From contig NZ_CP073653.1 in assembly GCF_018223745.1 (NCBI RefSeq), forward strand, positions 3,558,001 through 3,622,000: DNA of 64,000 nt. Reading direction: 5' to 3'. Positions 17,711 to 27,416 of this stretch are shown here, piece after piece (within the stretch, counting starts at the first letter, position 1; each line of letters begins with the position of its first letter). The notes under the pieces are model-generated. The model searched no databases and had not been told where the DNA came from. It saw only the letters and a list, made by a program, of their open reading frames with translations. Both the position numbers and the translations under genes were made by a program. The DNA comes from Clostridium beijerinckii. GTDB taxonomy: Bacteria; Bacillota; Clostridia; Clostridiales; Clostridiaceae.

Positions 17711-18337
17711 TTATTGAATTGAGTTCATAAGCTCAAAGAAATATTTTGACTCTTGGGTTTTATAAAGATTGTACCAAGAATCTAGGGTTTGCGGAGAGAA
17801 TACATCTAGAATTTTCAATATATGCAAAGCAAATTCAAGAGGAGCTATTCCAGAAGCAGTAATCAAACTTCCATCAGTTACTACACATTCCTGCTTATAG
17901 TACATTTCTCCATCATAGTTTGGACAGACCATTTTAAGATACCCTAGGTCATTGCTTGTATGACCTAGTGTATCTAGTACTCCCCACATAGCAAGTCCTA
18001 TTGTAGCACCACAAATTGCCCCTACAACAATGCCTTTCTCTAAATATTTTTCAGCCATTCGTATAATTGGAGCATGAATTGCTTCTGTCCATGTATTCCC
18101 ACCAGGTAGAATCAAAGCAGCAGTATCATGAGTATTACACTCCTCAAGTTCAATTTCTGGCAATATTGTAAGGCCTCCCATTGTAGTAATAGGGGCCTTG
18201 GTAATTCCTACAGTCACTACTTTTAGCGGCATTAATCCCTTTTTGTAGTACCTTCCCGAATTGATTTCAGCGATTAAATAACCTATTTCCCAGTCTGCCA
18301 TTGTATCAAATACATAAAGATATACTGTATTCTTCAT
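17711..18337 (-). CDS. DJ-1/PfpI-family protein
   Basis: A 208-aa protein in the class-I glutamine amidotransferase-like superfamily. ALILPGGNTW and the nucleophile elbow VVGAICGATIGLA (Cys about residue 110) are present, with TASGIAPLEFALHILK downstream. Members include chaperones, glyoxalases and peptidase-like proteins, so the exact activity is open. GGAGGAAT precedes the ATG. Confidence 0.82.
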   Translation of the reverse strand: MKNTVYLYVFDTMADWEIGYLIAEINSGRYYKKGLMPLKVVTVGITKAPITTMGGLTILPEIELEECNTHDTAALILPGGNTWTEAIHAPIIRMAEKYLEKGIVVGAICGATIGLAMWGVLDTLGHTSNDLGYLKMVCPNYDGEMYYKQECVVTDGSLITASGIAPLEFALHILKILDVFSPQTLDSWYNLYKTQESKYFFELMNSIQ

Positions 18338-18388
18338 TTTCTATTCCTCCACATTCATTTTATCTGATATCTAGGAACTATCAAAAAG

Positions 18389-18571
18389 TTAATTCATTAT
18401 AAATCTTCTTATTGAATTAAATATTTTTAACTTAAGTTCATCATCTTTCTTAGCTTCATCAAATACTGCGCCTAAGTCATTCTTATCATATAGCTCACTA
18501 TAATTTAATTTTAAGTATTTCTCTACTGAATTTATTAAATTTATATCTAATTCTTTGTCTTTTATTACCAT
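18389..18571 (-). CDS. Small hypothetical protein
   Basis: A 60-aa Asp/Glu/Lys-rich helical protein (LINSVEKYLKLNYSELYDKN and following) without a recognised domain. I chose the ATG at 18571 because AAAGGA lies nine bases upstream; a longer frame to 18607 has no SD. It is 52 bp upstream of the DJ-1 gene on the same strand and may be cotranscribed. Confidence 0.45.
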   Translation of the reverse strand: MVIKDKELDINLINSVEKYLKLNYSELYDKNDLGAVFDEAKKDDELKLKIFNSIRRFIMN

Positions 18572-19017
18572 AATTATCATTCCTTTTATCACAATATTTA
18601 TTAGCAAAAAATGAACTTCATTATATTTTAAATAGTATCCACTTACACCCTTCTATATCATACTTAAGCTCAAATATTTTTTCCATTTCTTAAATAAAAT
18701 CTACTAGTTGTACAAACATACGTTCTCTTTAATATATTATATTGAAACTGCGTTCTTTTGTAAAGAAAATTTTCCCTTTACTTTTCCCATATAATTATCT
18801 ATTTTCTTTAAATTCCTATGTTTTTAGCCATAAAATATATCATTGTATAATGCAAATTGTCGAAATGAAATGATCGCAATTAGTATAAAAAATCAACAGC
18901 TATAATGACTCCTAATTTATAAATTTAATTATCTTGTTTATTAGTTTTCTTAAGGAATGTTATTTATTTTTAATGCCATACTAAATATGAAAGATGCCTT
19001 TGAAATGAAAGATATAA
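18572..19017. other. Intergenic region, no feature seen
   Basis: About 440 bp of AT-rich DNA. I see no coding frame, strong hairpin or known motif. The decayed sugar-binding gene opens after a stop at 19015-19017. Confidence 0.4.
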
Positions 19018-19806
19018 TTTAATTCCATTTCTAAAGATAATTTCGATTTAATTTTGGCAAACTTAGCTGATACAAGTGAAAACTTCGTTGAAGATATTAT
19101 TTTTAATGTTAGATCAAAAAATCTTCCAATAGTTTTTTTAGATATAGATCCGAAAGTAGTGTCTAAAGTTTCTAAATATTATGATAAAGCTGCTTTTATA
19201 CTGGCAAATTCTGATTTAGCTGGGACTGTTCAAGGCAAAATTCTCGTTAATCTATGGAATTCTAATAAAAGTTCACTAGATAAAAATAATGATAACACTT
19301 TACAATATGTTCTATTGCATGGTCAAGCTAAAGATCCAGTCACAATCGACAGAACAAAATATGCTATTTCAACAATTAGTAATTCAGGGATAAACACAGA
19401 ACAATTAGCATTGGTAAATGCTAATTGGCTTAAGAGCTTATCTAAAGATTCTATCGAATCCTTATTTCTTAGATATGATGGTAGGATTGAGGCAATAATT
19501 TCAAATAATGATGCTATGGCAATAGGGGCAGTTGAGGCACTTCAAAAATATGGCTATAATAAGGGCGAAAAATCCAAAAATATAGCTATCGTTGGAATTG
19601 ATGGACTTCCAGAAGCAAAATCTTTAATTGATAAGGGCTTTATGGCTGGTACTGTTATTCAAGACCCTAAAGTTTTAGCAGAAGTATTCTATAATGTTGG
19701 AATGAATTTGGTTAACAATTTAAGCCCTATAGAAAATACTAACTATAATGTTGTTGATGGAGAAATCATAGTTCCTTTTCCTTATGAGGAGTATATAAAA
19801 AAATAA
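19018..19806 (+). pseudogene. 5'-truncated galactose-type binding protein
   Basis: About 262 codons homologous to residues from about 90 to the end of the 13434-14492 protein, for example GTVQGKILVNLWNSNKSSLD, EAIISNNDAMAIGAVEALQK and IVGIDGLPEAKSL. Homology (SKDNFDLILANL) extends upstream of the only plausible start, a TTG at 19054. No signal peptide or N-terminal lobe precedes it, and a stop at 19015 closes the frame. It therefore cannot make a secreted binding protein. It is probably a remnant of a gene duplication. Confidence 0.72.
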
Positions 19807-20230
19807 AGGGCACAGAATTTGTATAAAGACGGATTATATTATCATACTGATAATCTACCTCACAACATAATTTTTAATGCTTAAGAATTCTTCATAATTT
19901 CTATTCTACCTTCTCTATTAGTATTTTTTAACCCATCTTTATCTATAGGTTAATTTAAGTTATCGATAAAAGAGTGCTTATGCTGTTTAGTGTTATTCAA
20001 CCATTTAACTTATTTATTCTATTTAAAAGTGCTTTATTTATTCATATATAATCATTCTTCTTTAATATGAACATTTTCTTTAAAATCATAATATACTAAT
20101 TATTATAATATACTAGTTAGTATATTAGCTATTTTTTCCGTGTCTCATTAAATTTAATAATCGAAATAAGTCCTATGTCTATCATTACTTTTATAATTAG
20201 TTTCTCTAATATTAGATAAACTAAAACAAC
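19807..20230. other. Intergenic region, no gene seen
   Basis: About 420 bp, AT-rich, with no supportable coding frame. Confidence 0.4.
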
Positions 20231-20231
20231 A

Positions 20232-20268
20232 AAAAGCAGTAGCCGGATTGCTCCTACCACTGCTTTTA
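20232..20268 (-). terminator. Terminator of the Cys-rich protein gene
   Basis: AAAAGCAGTAG (20232-20242) pairs with the CTACCACTGCTTTT region (20255-20268) with a small bulge. On the minus strand TTTTTGTTGTTTT follows, a good terminator about 80 bp past the gene end. Confidence 0.65.
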
Positions 20269-20346
20269 ATATTATTTTCCAAGAGATATTCTATTTTTAT
20301 ATAATCTTCATTTATTTGAATTATCTATAAATCACTAATTTATTAA

Positions 20347-20625
20347 TTAACAACATTCAATTTTATCTATACATCCAGCAATTTTTTCTTTTATTTGCTT
20401 ACATCCATCCTTTGATCCTTTGTCATATCCTTCACAGTATCCCTCTTTATATCCATCTTTACGACCTGCACGATAAGCTTCTTCTAATGCAGCTCCTGTA
20501 GGGTAATTTCTTTTATAGCAATCTTTTTTATTTTTTTCTTCATCTTCACAACCACATTTTTTAGCAGAATCAACTTCCTCTTCTTCGTAAGATTCTAAAT
20601 ACTTTTCATAATCTTTGTATCCCAT
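20347..20625 (-). CDS. Small Cys-rich hypothetical protein with GY repeats
   Basis: A 92-aa protein I do not recognise. It has an acidic N-terminus (YLESYEEEEVDSAKK), eight Cys including paired Cys at the C-terminus, and a run of Gly-Tyr/Gly-x-x-x-Gly steps in RAGRKDGYKEGYCEGYDKGS (about residues 52-72). Such GYxxGY stretches are seen in FliH-like and some spore-associated proteins. Metal binding or disulfide cross-linking in a coat-like layer is only a guess. AAAGGAG lies upstream of the ATG, and a terminator follows. Confidence 0.6.
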   Translation of the reverse strand: MGYKDYEKYLESYEEEEVDSAKKCGCEDEEKNKKDCYKRNYPTGAALEEAYRAGRKDGYKEGYCEGYDKGSKDGCKQIKEKIAGCIDKIECC

Positions 20626-20838
20626 TTTCTTTTCTCCTTTGTTATTTATTATAAATTCTTAACCAACTGATTTATAATATTATAGTATGCTAATTCACAT
20701 AATTTGTTATTAATTTAAGAAAATTTTTTTAAATATTTACTGAATTTTATTAGTAATAGTTCTACTTAATACTGAATAACACTCACCATTTTTGAACTAA
20801 CTTACTATCATTTCTGATAAATAAAACTTTCCAATTCA

Positions 20839-20863
20839 ACTTCAATCATCATATCATCTTCTT
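20839..20863. repeat. 25-bp exact duplicate of the uvrD-like 3' end
   Basis: Identical over 25 bp to 22155-22179, which encodes EDDMMIEVE in the C-terminal domain of the helicase. Here it sits directly after the stop of the metallo-hydrolase gene. It suggests a local duplication or insertion of that gene next to a copied helicase tail. Confidence 0.55.
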
Positions 20864-20865
20864 AG

Positions 20866-21972
20866 TTAAAAATCCCACCATGAAGAAAACGGAACATTTA
20901 TATTTGAATCTAATAGCACTGTTTTGCCGATTTTAGGGGCTATTAAACTAATCTCTGACTTTTTGGCCTCCTTTAAGGCTCGTTCTATTGGTTCTTTCCA
21001 ACCATGATAGGCTAAGGTAAATGCACTCCAATGCATTAACATCATATTCCTACCCTTTACATCTAAGTGAGCATGAACGGCTTCTTCTGGTTTCATATGC
21101 GCCCAAAACCAACGTCTGTCATATTGGGCTCCCTCAATCAAAGTAATATCAAAGGGACCATATTTTTCTCCTATTTTCTTAAAATGTGAATCATATCCTC
21201 CATCACCACTATAATATAAATTTATGTTTTTTCCGATAATTGCATATCCTCCCCATAGAGTTGCATCTGAGCCAAATATTCCTCTTTTTGAAAAATGTCT
21301 TGATGGTGTTAATGCAATTGTTAAACCTTGATAATTCATTTCATCCCACCAATTAAGCTCTGTAATTTTTTCCTTAGAAATACCCCATCGCATTAAATGA
21401 GAACTTACCCCTAGAGGAACGAAGAAATGTGATACTTTACTGCTTAGTTTTACAATCGATTTATAATCTAAATGATCATAATGGTCATGTGATATAAAGA
21501 TTGCATCAATAGGTGGAATTTTATCAATAATATCCAAAATATTTTCACTATATTTATATTTTTTACTTCCCGCAAATGAAACTGGTGATGCAATGGTACT
21601 TAAAATTGGGTCTAGCAGCAGTTTTTTATTATCGATGCTAAGTAAAAAGGATGAGTGACCAAGCCAAGTCAAACTATCTTTTTCACTTTTGATCTTTTCC
21701 CAATCAATTGATTCCACAGGAATTTCACCATGAGGCTTTCGATTTTCAGCGCCTGTAATCGAATCTTTAAGCATTGATAAAATATCTGAAGCACTCATGC
21801 CCAAACCCGTTGGAGTTTCATTAACAAATTTTCCATTAACATAATTATCGAAATTCTTATAAAATTCTATTTGTTCTTTTGTAGGCTTTCCACCGAAAGC
21901 TGGGTTCAATTTTATAAACGCTGTAACACCAACGCATAATAAAATTATAAAACTAAATATATATATAATCAT
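20866..21972 (-). CDS. MBL-fold metallo-hydrolase (NAPE-PLD/RomA-like)
   Basis: A 368-aa protein with an N-terminal membrane anchor (IIYIFSFIILLCVGVTAFI), so it is probably exported or membrane-bound. The metallo-beta-lactamase fold shows LTWLGHSSFLL, the zinc motif SHDHYDHLD, YYSGDGGYDSHF, and NMMLMHWSAFTLAYHGWKEP with the late His ligands. This arrangement is typical of the NAPE-phospholipase D/RomA branch. The bacterial substrate is not known. AGGAGGAAC precedes the ATG. Confidence 0.85.
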   Translation of the reverse strand: MIIYIFSFIILLCVGVTAFIKLNPAFGGKPTKEQIEFYKNFDNYVNGKFVNETPTGLGMSASDILSMLKDSITGAENRKPHGEIPVESIDWEKIKSEKDSLTWLGHSSFLLSIDNKKLLLDPILSTIASPVSFAGSKKYKYSENILDIIDKIPPIDAIFISHDHYDHLDYKSIVKLSSKVSHFFVPLGVSSHLMRWGISKEKITELNWWDEMNYQGLTIALTPSRHFSKRGIFGSDATLWGGYAIIGKNINLYYSGDGGYDSHFKKIGEKYGPFDITLIEGAQYDRRWFWAHMKPEEAVHAHLDVKGRNMMLMHWSAFTLAYHGWKEPIERALKEAKKSEISLIAPKIGKTVLLDSNINVPFSSWWDF

Positions 21973-22090
21973 TTTTGTTCCTCCTATATCTTCATTTGTT
22001 CAAATTACTTCATTAATTAGTTTATTATCTTTAAAATGTTGTTTTTATTTACTAATTATCTTTTGCACATTACCTATATAAGAAAAATAT

Positions 22091-24166
22091 CTACAAAAAT
22101 TCTAGTTCGCTAAAGGCTTTTATAAATTCTTTCACTCCATAATTCTCAAATTCTACTTCAATCATCATATCATCTTCTTTTAGGACTTTTCCTGTTCCGT
22201 ACTTCTTGTGGCTTACCTTTTTAATTGATGTTTCATTTATTTCTTCAACTACTGGTAATTCTACTGCTTCAGTAACTGAAATTTCCTCTTTCTTTCCCTT
22301 AGTCTTTGCCTCTTGAATTTGTTTTTTAAGTTCTTGAAGATTTACATTATTATTTTTAACCTTATCATTTTGGATTAATTTCTCTGGAATCATATGAATA
22401 TATCTACTTTCTCCAGGGGCTGCTTTTTGATAATCTGGATTTGTATAATAAGAAAGTTCTAGATAATCTTTTGCTCTAGTGATTCCAACAAAAAATAATC
22501 TTTGTTCCTCTTCTTCCTCCATATCTCTTGTATGAAGTGGAATTAACCCATAATTAACTCCTGTAATAAACACATAAGAAAACTCTAAACCTTTAGAGGC
22601 ATGTAAGGTCATAAGCTTAACAGAATCTATATCGCTATTTATATCCTTCTTTAAAATATTTACTCCATATAAAGCTGATGAATTTATAAACTCTCTAAGT
22701 CCATCTAAAAATATCATTTGTTTTTCTTTCACATATTCTATGATTATATCAAGCAACGCATTTATAGCTTCTTTATCATCTATATATGTAGCTGAAGTTG
22801 GCTTTATATACTTATCAAATTCAAAATAATTATAAATCTCTTCTGCCATCTTAATTTCAGAACATTTATTTAAAAATTCATGCATCTTTTCTAGTAGTTC
22901 TGATTTAATTATGTTCTGCTCTTTAACTATCTTTCTTGCAGTCTTTTCTGTCATTTTCTCTCCATATTCTTTATTGCTAAGAACATAAATTGCAGAGGAA
23001 AAATCATTAGGATTTACGCAAAAACGAAATAGTTTAATCATCCAATTTAACACTGGACTGTCACTTATGGTTTTCTTCATAGATACTTCAAAAGGAATAT
23101 CATTTTTTAAAAACACATCTTCAAAGACCTGAGACTGGTTTTGCAGTCTATAAAAAATTGCAATCTCCTTATAAGGCACACCTGATTTATGTATTTCCTT
23201 GATCTTATCTGCCAAATAACACGCTTCATTAAAAGGATTATAATGATTTTTAACTATAATTTTATTTTCAGTTTCTCTAGCGCCCATTAAGCGACTTCCA
23301 TTTTGCTGAAAGCATCTTGCTGCTTCTAAAATAGCATTACTTGAACGGTAATTTATTGGAAGAGAAAGCTCCTTTGCATTATACTTATGCTTTAATGTGT
23401 AAACCACGTTTAAAGAACTTCCACGCCAGCTGTAAATAACCTGATTTGGATCACCAACTGCAAATAATTTAGTATTTTCACCTTTTAACTTATCAATAAA
23501 ATCAAGCTGTATTTTATCGCTGTCTTGAACCTCATCAATAATAATCCACTTAGGTTCTATTTTATGCTCACCTAATAATAAATTTGCATTTTGCAATATA
23601 TCTGAAAAAGACATCTTATTTTGTTTTATCTTCTCTTCCTTTAGCAGCTCTACAAGCTTAAAAATATCATCATCATAAGGCGAAATCTTTTCTTCTTCCT
23701 TTTCAATAACCATAGCTTGCTCAAGTCTCTTTTTTAAACGGTTCTTATATTTAATTTTGAGCTTTTCTTCTTGGATTATCTGCAAGGCAATATCTAATTC
23801 CTCATCTGGCTCTATTACTAAAAAATCTTTTTCATATCTTATTTTTTCAATTGGCAATACTTCTTTAAGTAAATGAAGGGCCACACTATGAAAGGTTCCA
23901 AAGCCCTCTAATTCATCTGATTTTATACTCTCATCAGAAGCCATTAATCTTTCTTTAATTTCATTTGCAGCTTTATTAGTAAAAGTTAATACAATCATAT
24001 CTTTATAACTAATATTTTTTGCATAATGAAGATACACGATTTTTGAAATCAAAACTGTTGTTTTTCCACTTCCAACATTTGCATTTACAACACATGCATC
24101 ACTTTCATCAAGTACTGCTTCTCTTTGATATTCATTTAGTCTTTCTAGCTCTTTTTCATAATGCAT
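22091..24166 (-). CDS. UvrD/Rep-type superfamily 1 DNA helicase
   Basis: A 691-aa ATP-dependent 3'-5' DNA helicase. Motif I is NVGSGKTTVLIS (about residue 30), Ia VLTFTNKAANEIKERL, II WIIIDEVQDSDKIQ, III AVGDPNQVIYSWRGS, IV NYRSSNAIL, V VKLMTLHASKGLEF and VI LFFVGITRAKDYLEL. The C-terminal 60 residues (VSHKKYGTGKVLKEDD and following) form a Tudor-like tail as in PcrA. It starts 9 bp after the MrfA-like helicase gene, its SD overlapping that gene's end. Coupled expression suggests a joint DNA-repair role. Confidence 0.88.
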   Translation of the reverse strand: MHYEKELERLNEYQREAVLDESDACVVNANVGSGKTTVLISKIVYLHYAKNISYKDMIVLTFTNKAANEIKERLMASDESIKSDELEGFGTFHSVALHLLKEVLPIEKIRYEKDFLVIEPDEELDIALQIIQEEKLKIKYKNRLKKRLEQAMVIEKEEEKISPYDDDIFKLVELLKEEKIKQNKMSFSDILQNANLLLGEHKIEPKWIIIDEVQDSDKIQLDFIDKLKGENTKLFAVGDPNQVIYSWRGSSLNVVYTLKHKYNAKELSLPINYRSSNAILEAARCFQQNGSRLMGARETENKIIVKNHYNPFNEACYLADKIKEIHKSGVPYKEIAIFYRLQNQSQVFEDVFLKNDIPFEVSMKKTISDSPVLNWMIKLFRFCVNPNDFSSAIYVLSNKEYGEKMTEKTARKIVKEQNIIKSELLEKMHEFLNKCSEIKMAEEIYNYFEFDKYIKPTSATYIDDKEAINALLDIIIEYVKEKQMIFLDGLREFINSSALYGVNILKKDINSDIDSVKLMTLHASKGLEFSYVFITGVNYGLIPLHTRDMEEEEEQRLFFVGITRAKDYLELSYYTNPDYQKAAPGESRYIHMIPEKLIQNDKVKNNNVNLQELKKQIQEAKTKGKKEEISVTEAVELPVVEEINETSIKKVSHKKYGTGKVLKEDDMMIEVEFENYGVKEFIKAFSELEFL

Positions 24167-24175
24167 GTTATTCTC

Positions 24176-26839
24176 CTATTCTGTAAGATCTTCATATCTT
24201 CTTTGTAATTTACTTTTTACATTCTTTCTATCTTCATCTATCTCTTCAAGTCTGACACTTAATTCAATTCCCATTGGAGCATCTGTATGGAAAGAAATAA
24301 TATTTAATATGCTCTTTTTATTACTTTCTTCCATTACCCATTCTCTATAAAATGCATTATTTAAAACTAAAATTAAAGTACGATTATCTATTTCCACCTT
24401 AGGGATTGTACTTAAAAATTTTGCAAATGCATCTCCATTCTCCTGCATATACTCACAGAATTCTTTCCATTTTTCCTGTAATTCATTAAACTTAAATGCT
24501 TTCTTAATAAAGGTTGCTGGAGCATATTGTGCTAACTTAATATCCTTTGGTGCCTCTATCTCCTCTAATAAATTCTTAAGCCCCCATAGAACCATAGCTT
24601 TATTTAATTGATAATCTCCAATACATGCAGCGCAGCCATTATCACATGTACATCCGCCTACCATCTTGATTGCATTTTCAATAATCTTTGCAGTTAAGTC
24701 AAATACTTTCTCAGAATAACCAAGTCCACCTACGTATTTATCATAAATAAACATATAAACTTCGCTATCATAATTTTGACTTATTTCTATTGCATTGTTA
24801 GACATTACAACACCTATGTCTTCCTGTTCTGTCATGGTTGCCATCATTGCTGCATTTTTAATTGCGTAACATACACCTTCAAAATGATTATTTCTTATAA
24901 AGTTTCCATTTTGACTTTCCTGAAGGAGCCTTCTATATACCGTAACAACATTGTCAGGAATCTTTATCCAAGTGCTTTCTGTATCATAATCCTTTGATAA
25001 TGGTTTTTCTAACTGTTCAAAACCTAAATTTTGATGATTGTGAAATTGCAGCTTTTTATACATATAAACTATTTCATCAACATTTACATCTCCAAAAGTC
25101 ACTTTAGTACGTTCATATTCCATATCTTTGCTGCCTTGAATTATCCTTATATTTGTTGTGCCTCCTGGCATTGTATAATAATTTCCATTAAAGGGAATAG
25201 CAAAAGCAGTTCTACTTTCTAAGTCAAGCTTTACGACCTGATATTGAACTCCATCATGCATATAAATTGCTCCATTATGAATTTCACGAAAAGCCTGCAT
25301 TTCATCCATTTCTGTAATTTCTTTATTGTTATCTTTATTTATAAGTTTGTACCTTGCTTTATCAATATTTCTTAAGCTAAAATCTCCTGCTGGAAATGAA
25401 TTACCACACCATGCAAACTTTCCACTTTGATTAGTTAATTCACTTGCTCTGATTAAAACAGGAATTGTTTCACCTAAATCTGGGAAAATTGAAATATCAT
25501 CTAAAGTTAATGGTATTTCAGCTGCTGCTGCACGTATATGTGCAAGTTCTATTAAAAGGTTATTCTTGTCTATAACTGCATTTTCACTTCCACTTTCAAA
25601 AAGCCAGTCTGGATTAATTGCTATGTACTGATCAAAAGGCAGATTATCAAGGATTAAATAATTGGTACTTTCTTTTCCGTTTCTACCTGCTCTTCCACTC
25701 TGCTGCCAAAAAGACGCTCTAGTTCCTGGGTATCCTACAATTACTGTTGTATCAATTTTACCAATATCTATTCCAATCTCTAAAGCATTTGTTGATACTA
25801 AACCTCGCAAAACTCCAGTAATCATTTTATTTTCAATTTCTTTACGCTCAAGTGGAGTATATCCTCCCCTATATCCAGATATCTTGTCTTTTAAAGTAGC
25901 TCCAAAAAAGTTTTCCGTCTCTAATTTATCTCTTGCTTCCTTTAATACAACCTCAACATTTCTCCTTGATTTGGCAAAAGCAATAAAGCTATTATCATTT
26001 TCCACTAAATCAGGTATTAAATCAGCAGCAACTGAAGTTGATTGCACCTGCCCATAATATTTTTTATCATGGCCCATAATCTTTGGCGGTTGCACAAGCT
26101 TATAATTTTTCTTTGGAGCTGGTGAACCATCTATGCAAACCTCAAGAAATTTATGTCCACAGATCTCTTCTGCAAGTTCAACTGGATTTGCTATAGTTGC
26201 TGAACTGCATAAATACTGAGGCGAGGAATTATAATATCTGCACACCCTGCCAAGCCTTCTAAATACATTTGCAAGATGTGAACCAAAAGCACCTCTATAG
26301 GTATGAAGTTCATCAATTACGATATATTTTAAATTAGAAAAGATAAAATCAAAACCAAACTTACTGTGATTCGGTAAAAACGCAGCATTTATCATTTCAG
26401 GATTAGTTAAAATAATATTGGCATTTTTTCTAATCCTGCTTCGTTCATTTACAGGCGTATCCCCATCATAAACTCCTGCTGAAATCCTGTTAGCCCCAAA
26501 GTATTCTAAGTAAGGCAAAATTGCACGATACTGATCACTTGCAAGGGCCTTTGTAGGATATATAAAAATTGCTCTAGCCAAAGGATTTGATAGAATTTCT
26601 TGAATAACAGGCAGCAAAAAGCTAAGAGTTTTTCCACTTGCTGTAGAAGTTGTTATTACAATATTGTTCCTATCCATTGCCTTTTCAAACATTTCTGCTT
26701 GATGACTATACAGCTTATCAATCCCATTTTGAGACAAATACTCACATAATTCCTCTGATAAATTACTTGGGTAATCAACATAAGCTGCTTCTCTTTTAGG
26801 CATTGTTTTATTATATATAATTAAATCACTTATATTCAT
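24176..26839 (-). CDS. MrfA/YprA-like DEAD-box helicase with DUF1998
   Basis: An 887-aa superfamily 2 DNA helicase. Motif I is TTSTASGKTLSFLLP (about residue 60), Ia YPTKALASDQYR, II YIVIDELHTYRGAFGSH (DELH) and III CSSATIANP. Motifs V and VI lie around ALEIGIDIGKIDTTVI and QQSGRAGRNGK. The C-terminal DUF1998 region has the zinc cluster GGCTCDNGCAACIGDY. B. subtilis MrfA, which repairs mitomycin crosslinks with the exonuclease MrfB, has this layout. About 100 residues past the cysteines are unusual. The partner here is a UvrD-like helicase rather than MrfB. AGGAGC precedes the ATG. Confidence 0.85.
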   Translation of the reverse strand: MNISDLIIYNKTMPKREAAYVDYPSNLSEELCEYLSQNGIDKLYSHQAEMFEKAMDRNNIVITTSTASGKTLSFLLPVIQEILSNPLARAIFIYPTKALASDQYRAILPYLEYFGANRISAGVYDGDTPVNERSRIRKNANIILTNPEMINAAFLPNHSKFGFDFIFSNLKYIVIDELHTYRGAFGSHLANVFRRLGRVCRYYNSSPQYLCSSATIANPVELAEEICGHKFLEVCIDGSPAPKKNYKLVQPPKIMGHDKKYYGQVQSTSVAADLIPDLVENDNSFIAFAKSRRNVEVVLKEARDKLETENFFGATLKDKISGYRGGYTPLERKEIENKMITGVLRGLVSTNALEIGIDIGKIDTTVIVGYPGTRASFWQQSGRAGRNGKESTNYLILDNLPFDQYIAINPDWLFESGSENAVIDKNNLLIELAHIRAAAAEIPLTLDDISIFPDLGETIPVLIRASELTNQSGKFAWCGNSFPAGDFSLRNIDKARYKLINKDNNKEITEMDEMQAFREIHNGAIYMHDGVQYQVVKLDLESRTAFAIPFNGNYYTMPGGTTNIRIIQGSKDMEYERTKVTFGDVNVDEIVYMYKKLQFHNHQNLGFEQLEKPLSKDYDTESTWIKIPDNVVTVYRRLLQESQNGNFIRNNHFEGVCYAIKNAAMMATMTEQEDIGVVMSNNAIEISQNYDSEVYMFIYDKYVGGLGYSEKVFDLTAKIIENAIKMVGGCTCDNGCAACIGDYQLNKAMVLWGLKNLLEEIEAPKDIKLAQYAPATFIKKAFKFNELQEKWKEFCEYMQENGDAFAKFLSTIPKVEIDNRTLILVLNNAFYREWVMEESNKKSILNIISFHTDAPMGIELSVRLEEIDEDRKNVKSKLQRRYEDLTE

Positions 26840-26889
26840 TAAATATTGCTCCTATTCTCTTAAGTTACAATCAAAAACAAAACTCCAAC

Positions 26890-27245
26890 TCTAATCTATA
26901 CTTGTGCGTATAACTCGCCGAAATAAGGATTATGCTGTTGTTCCAGTTTCTAAGGAATTATGATGGATGATTCTAAGATCAGAAGTTGCACCCAAGATGC
27001 TAGCCTCAAAGAACAAGCGCTCACAGAGAAAGTTCTGCTTACCAAATGTAAAATTTGGAGCATCACTTTTTGAACTAGCACATTTGGAACAACTTATAGT
27101 CAAGCAATAACATCCATCAAAATTACCAATGAAACATTCCATATTATGACCCTTGTGGTTACAAAAGTATATCACTCATTTCTAGTTGAGATATATTTCA
27201 AAGATTAAGTATAGCTTATAGTTTGTTTATCTATATTTTGCAACA
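26890..27245 (-). repeat. Dispersed repeat, longest copy (about 350 bp)
   Basis: Read on the minus strand it matches three blocks at 8441-8625, and its end block (TTTCGGCGAGTTATACGC) matches 11986-12036. This copy keeps the internal segment with an open frame of about 70 codons. The other two copies lack it. Confidence 0.6.
26930..27142 (-). CDS. Repeat-borne small Cys-rich ORF
   Basis: 70 codons beginning MECFIGNFDGCYCLTISCSK, with five Cys in the first 30 residues, inside the dispersed repeat. AAGGGT lies six bases before this ATG; a GTG at 27175 would extend it without an SD. A vestige of its first residues survives at 8529. It may be a passenger gene of a mobile repeat or not translated at all. 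Confidence 0.35.
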   Translation of the reverse strand: MECFIGNFDGCYCLTISCSKCASSKSDAPNFTFGKQNFLCERLFFEASILGATSDLRIIHHNSLETGTTA

Positions 27246-27353
27246 TAGTTAATTGTTTTCTCATATGTCTAAATTCCTTTATAATTATATACCAAAGTTA
27301 TTAATAATTATATCTTAATGTACTAGGAGAAAATAATTTAGATAACACCTAAA

Positions 27354-27392
27354 AAAGGTAATAAACATTAAAATTAGATGTTTATTACCTTT
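27354..27392. repeat. Short palindromic element (outer arms only)
   Basis: A perfect 15-bp stem (AAAGGTAATAAACAT with its complement) and 9-nt loop, flanked by A and T runs. The arms match the outer arms of the larger element at 41451-41563, which has an extra hairpin in place of the loop. It could work as a bidirectional terminator. Confidence 0.55.
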
Positions 27393-27416
27393 ATTTAAAT
27401 TAGATAAATTTATGGT

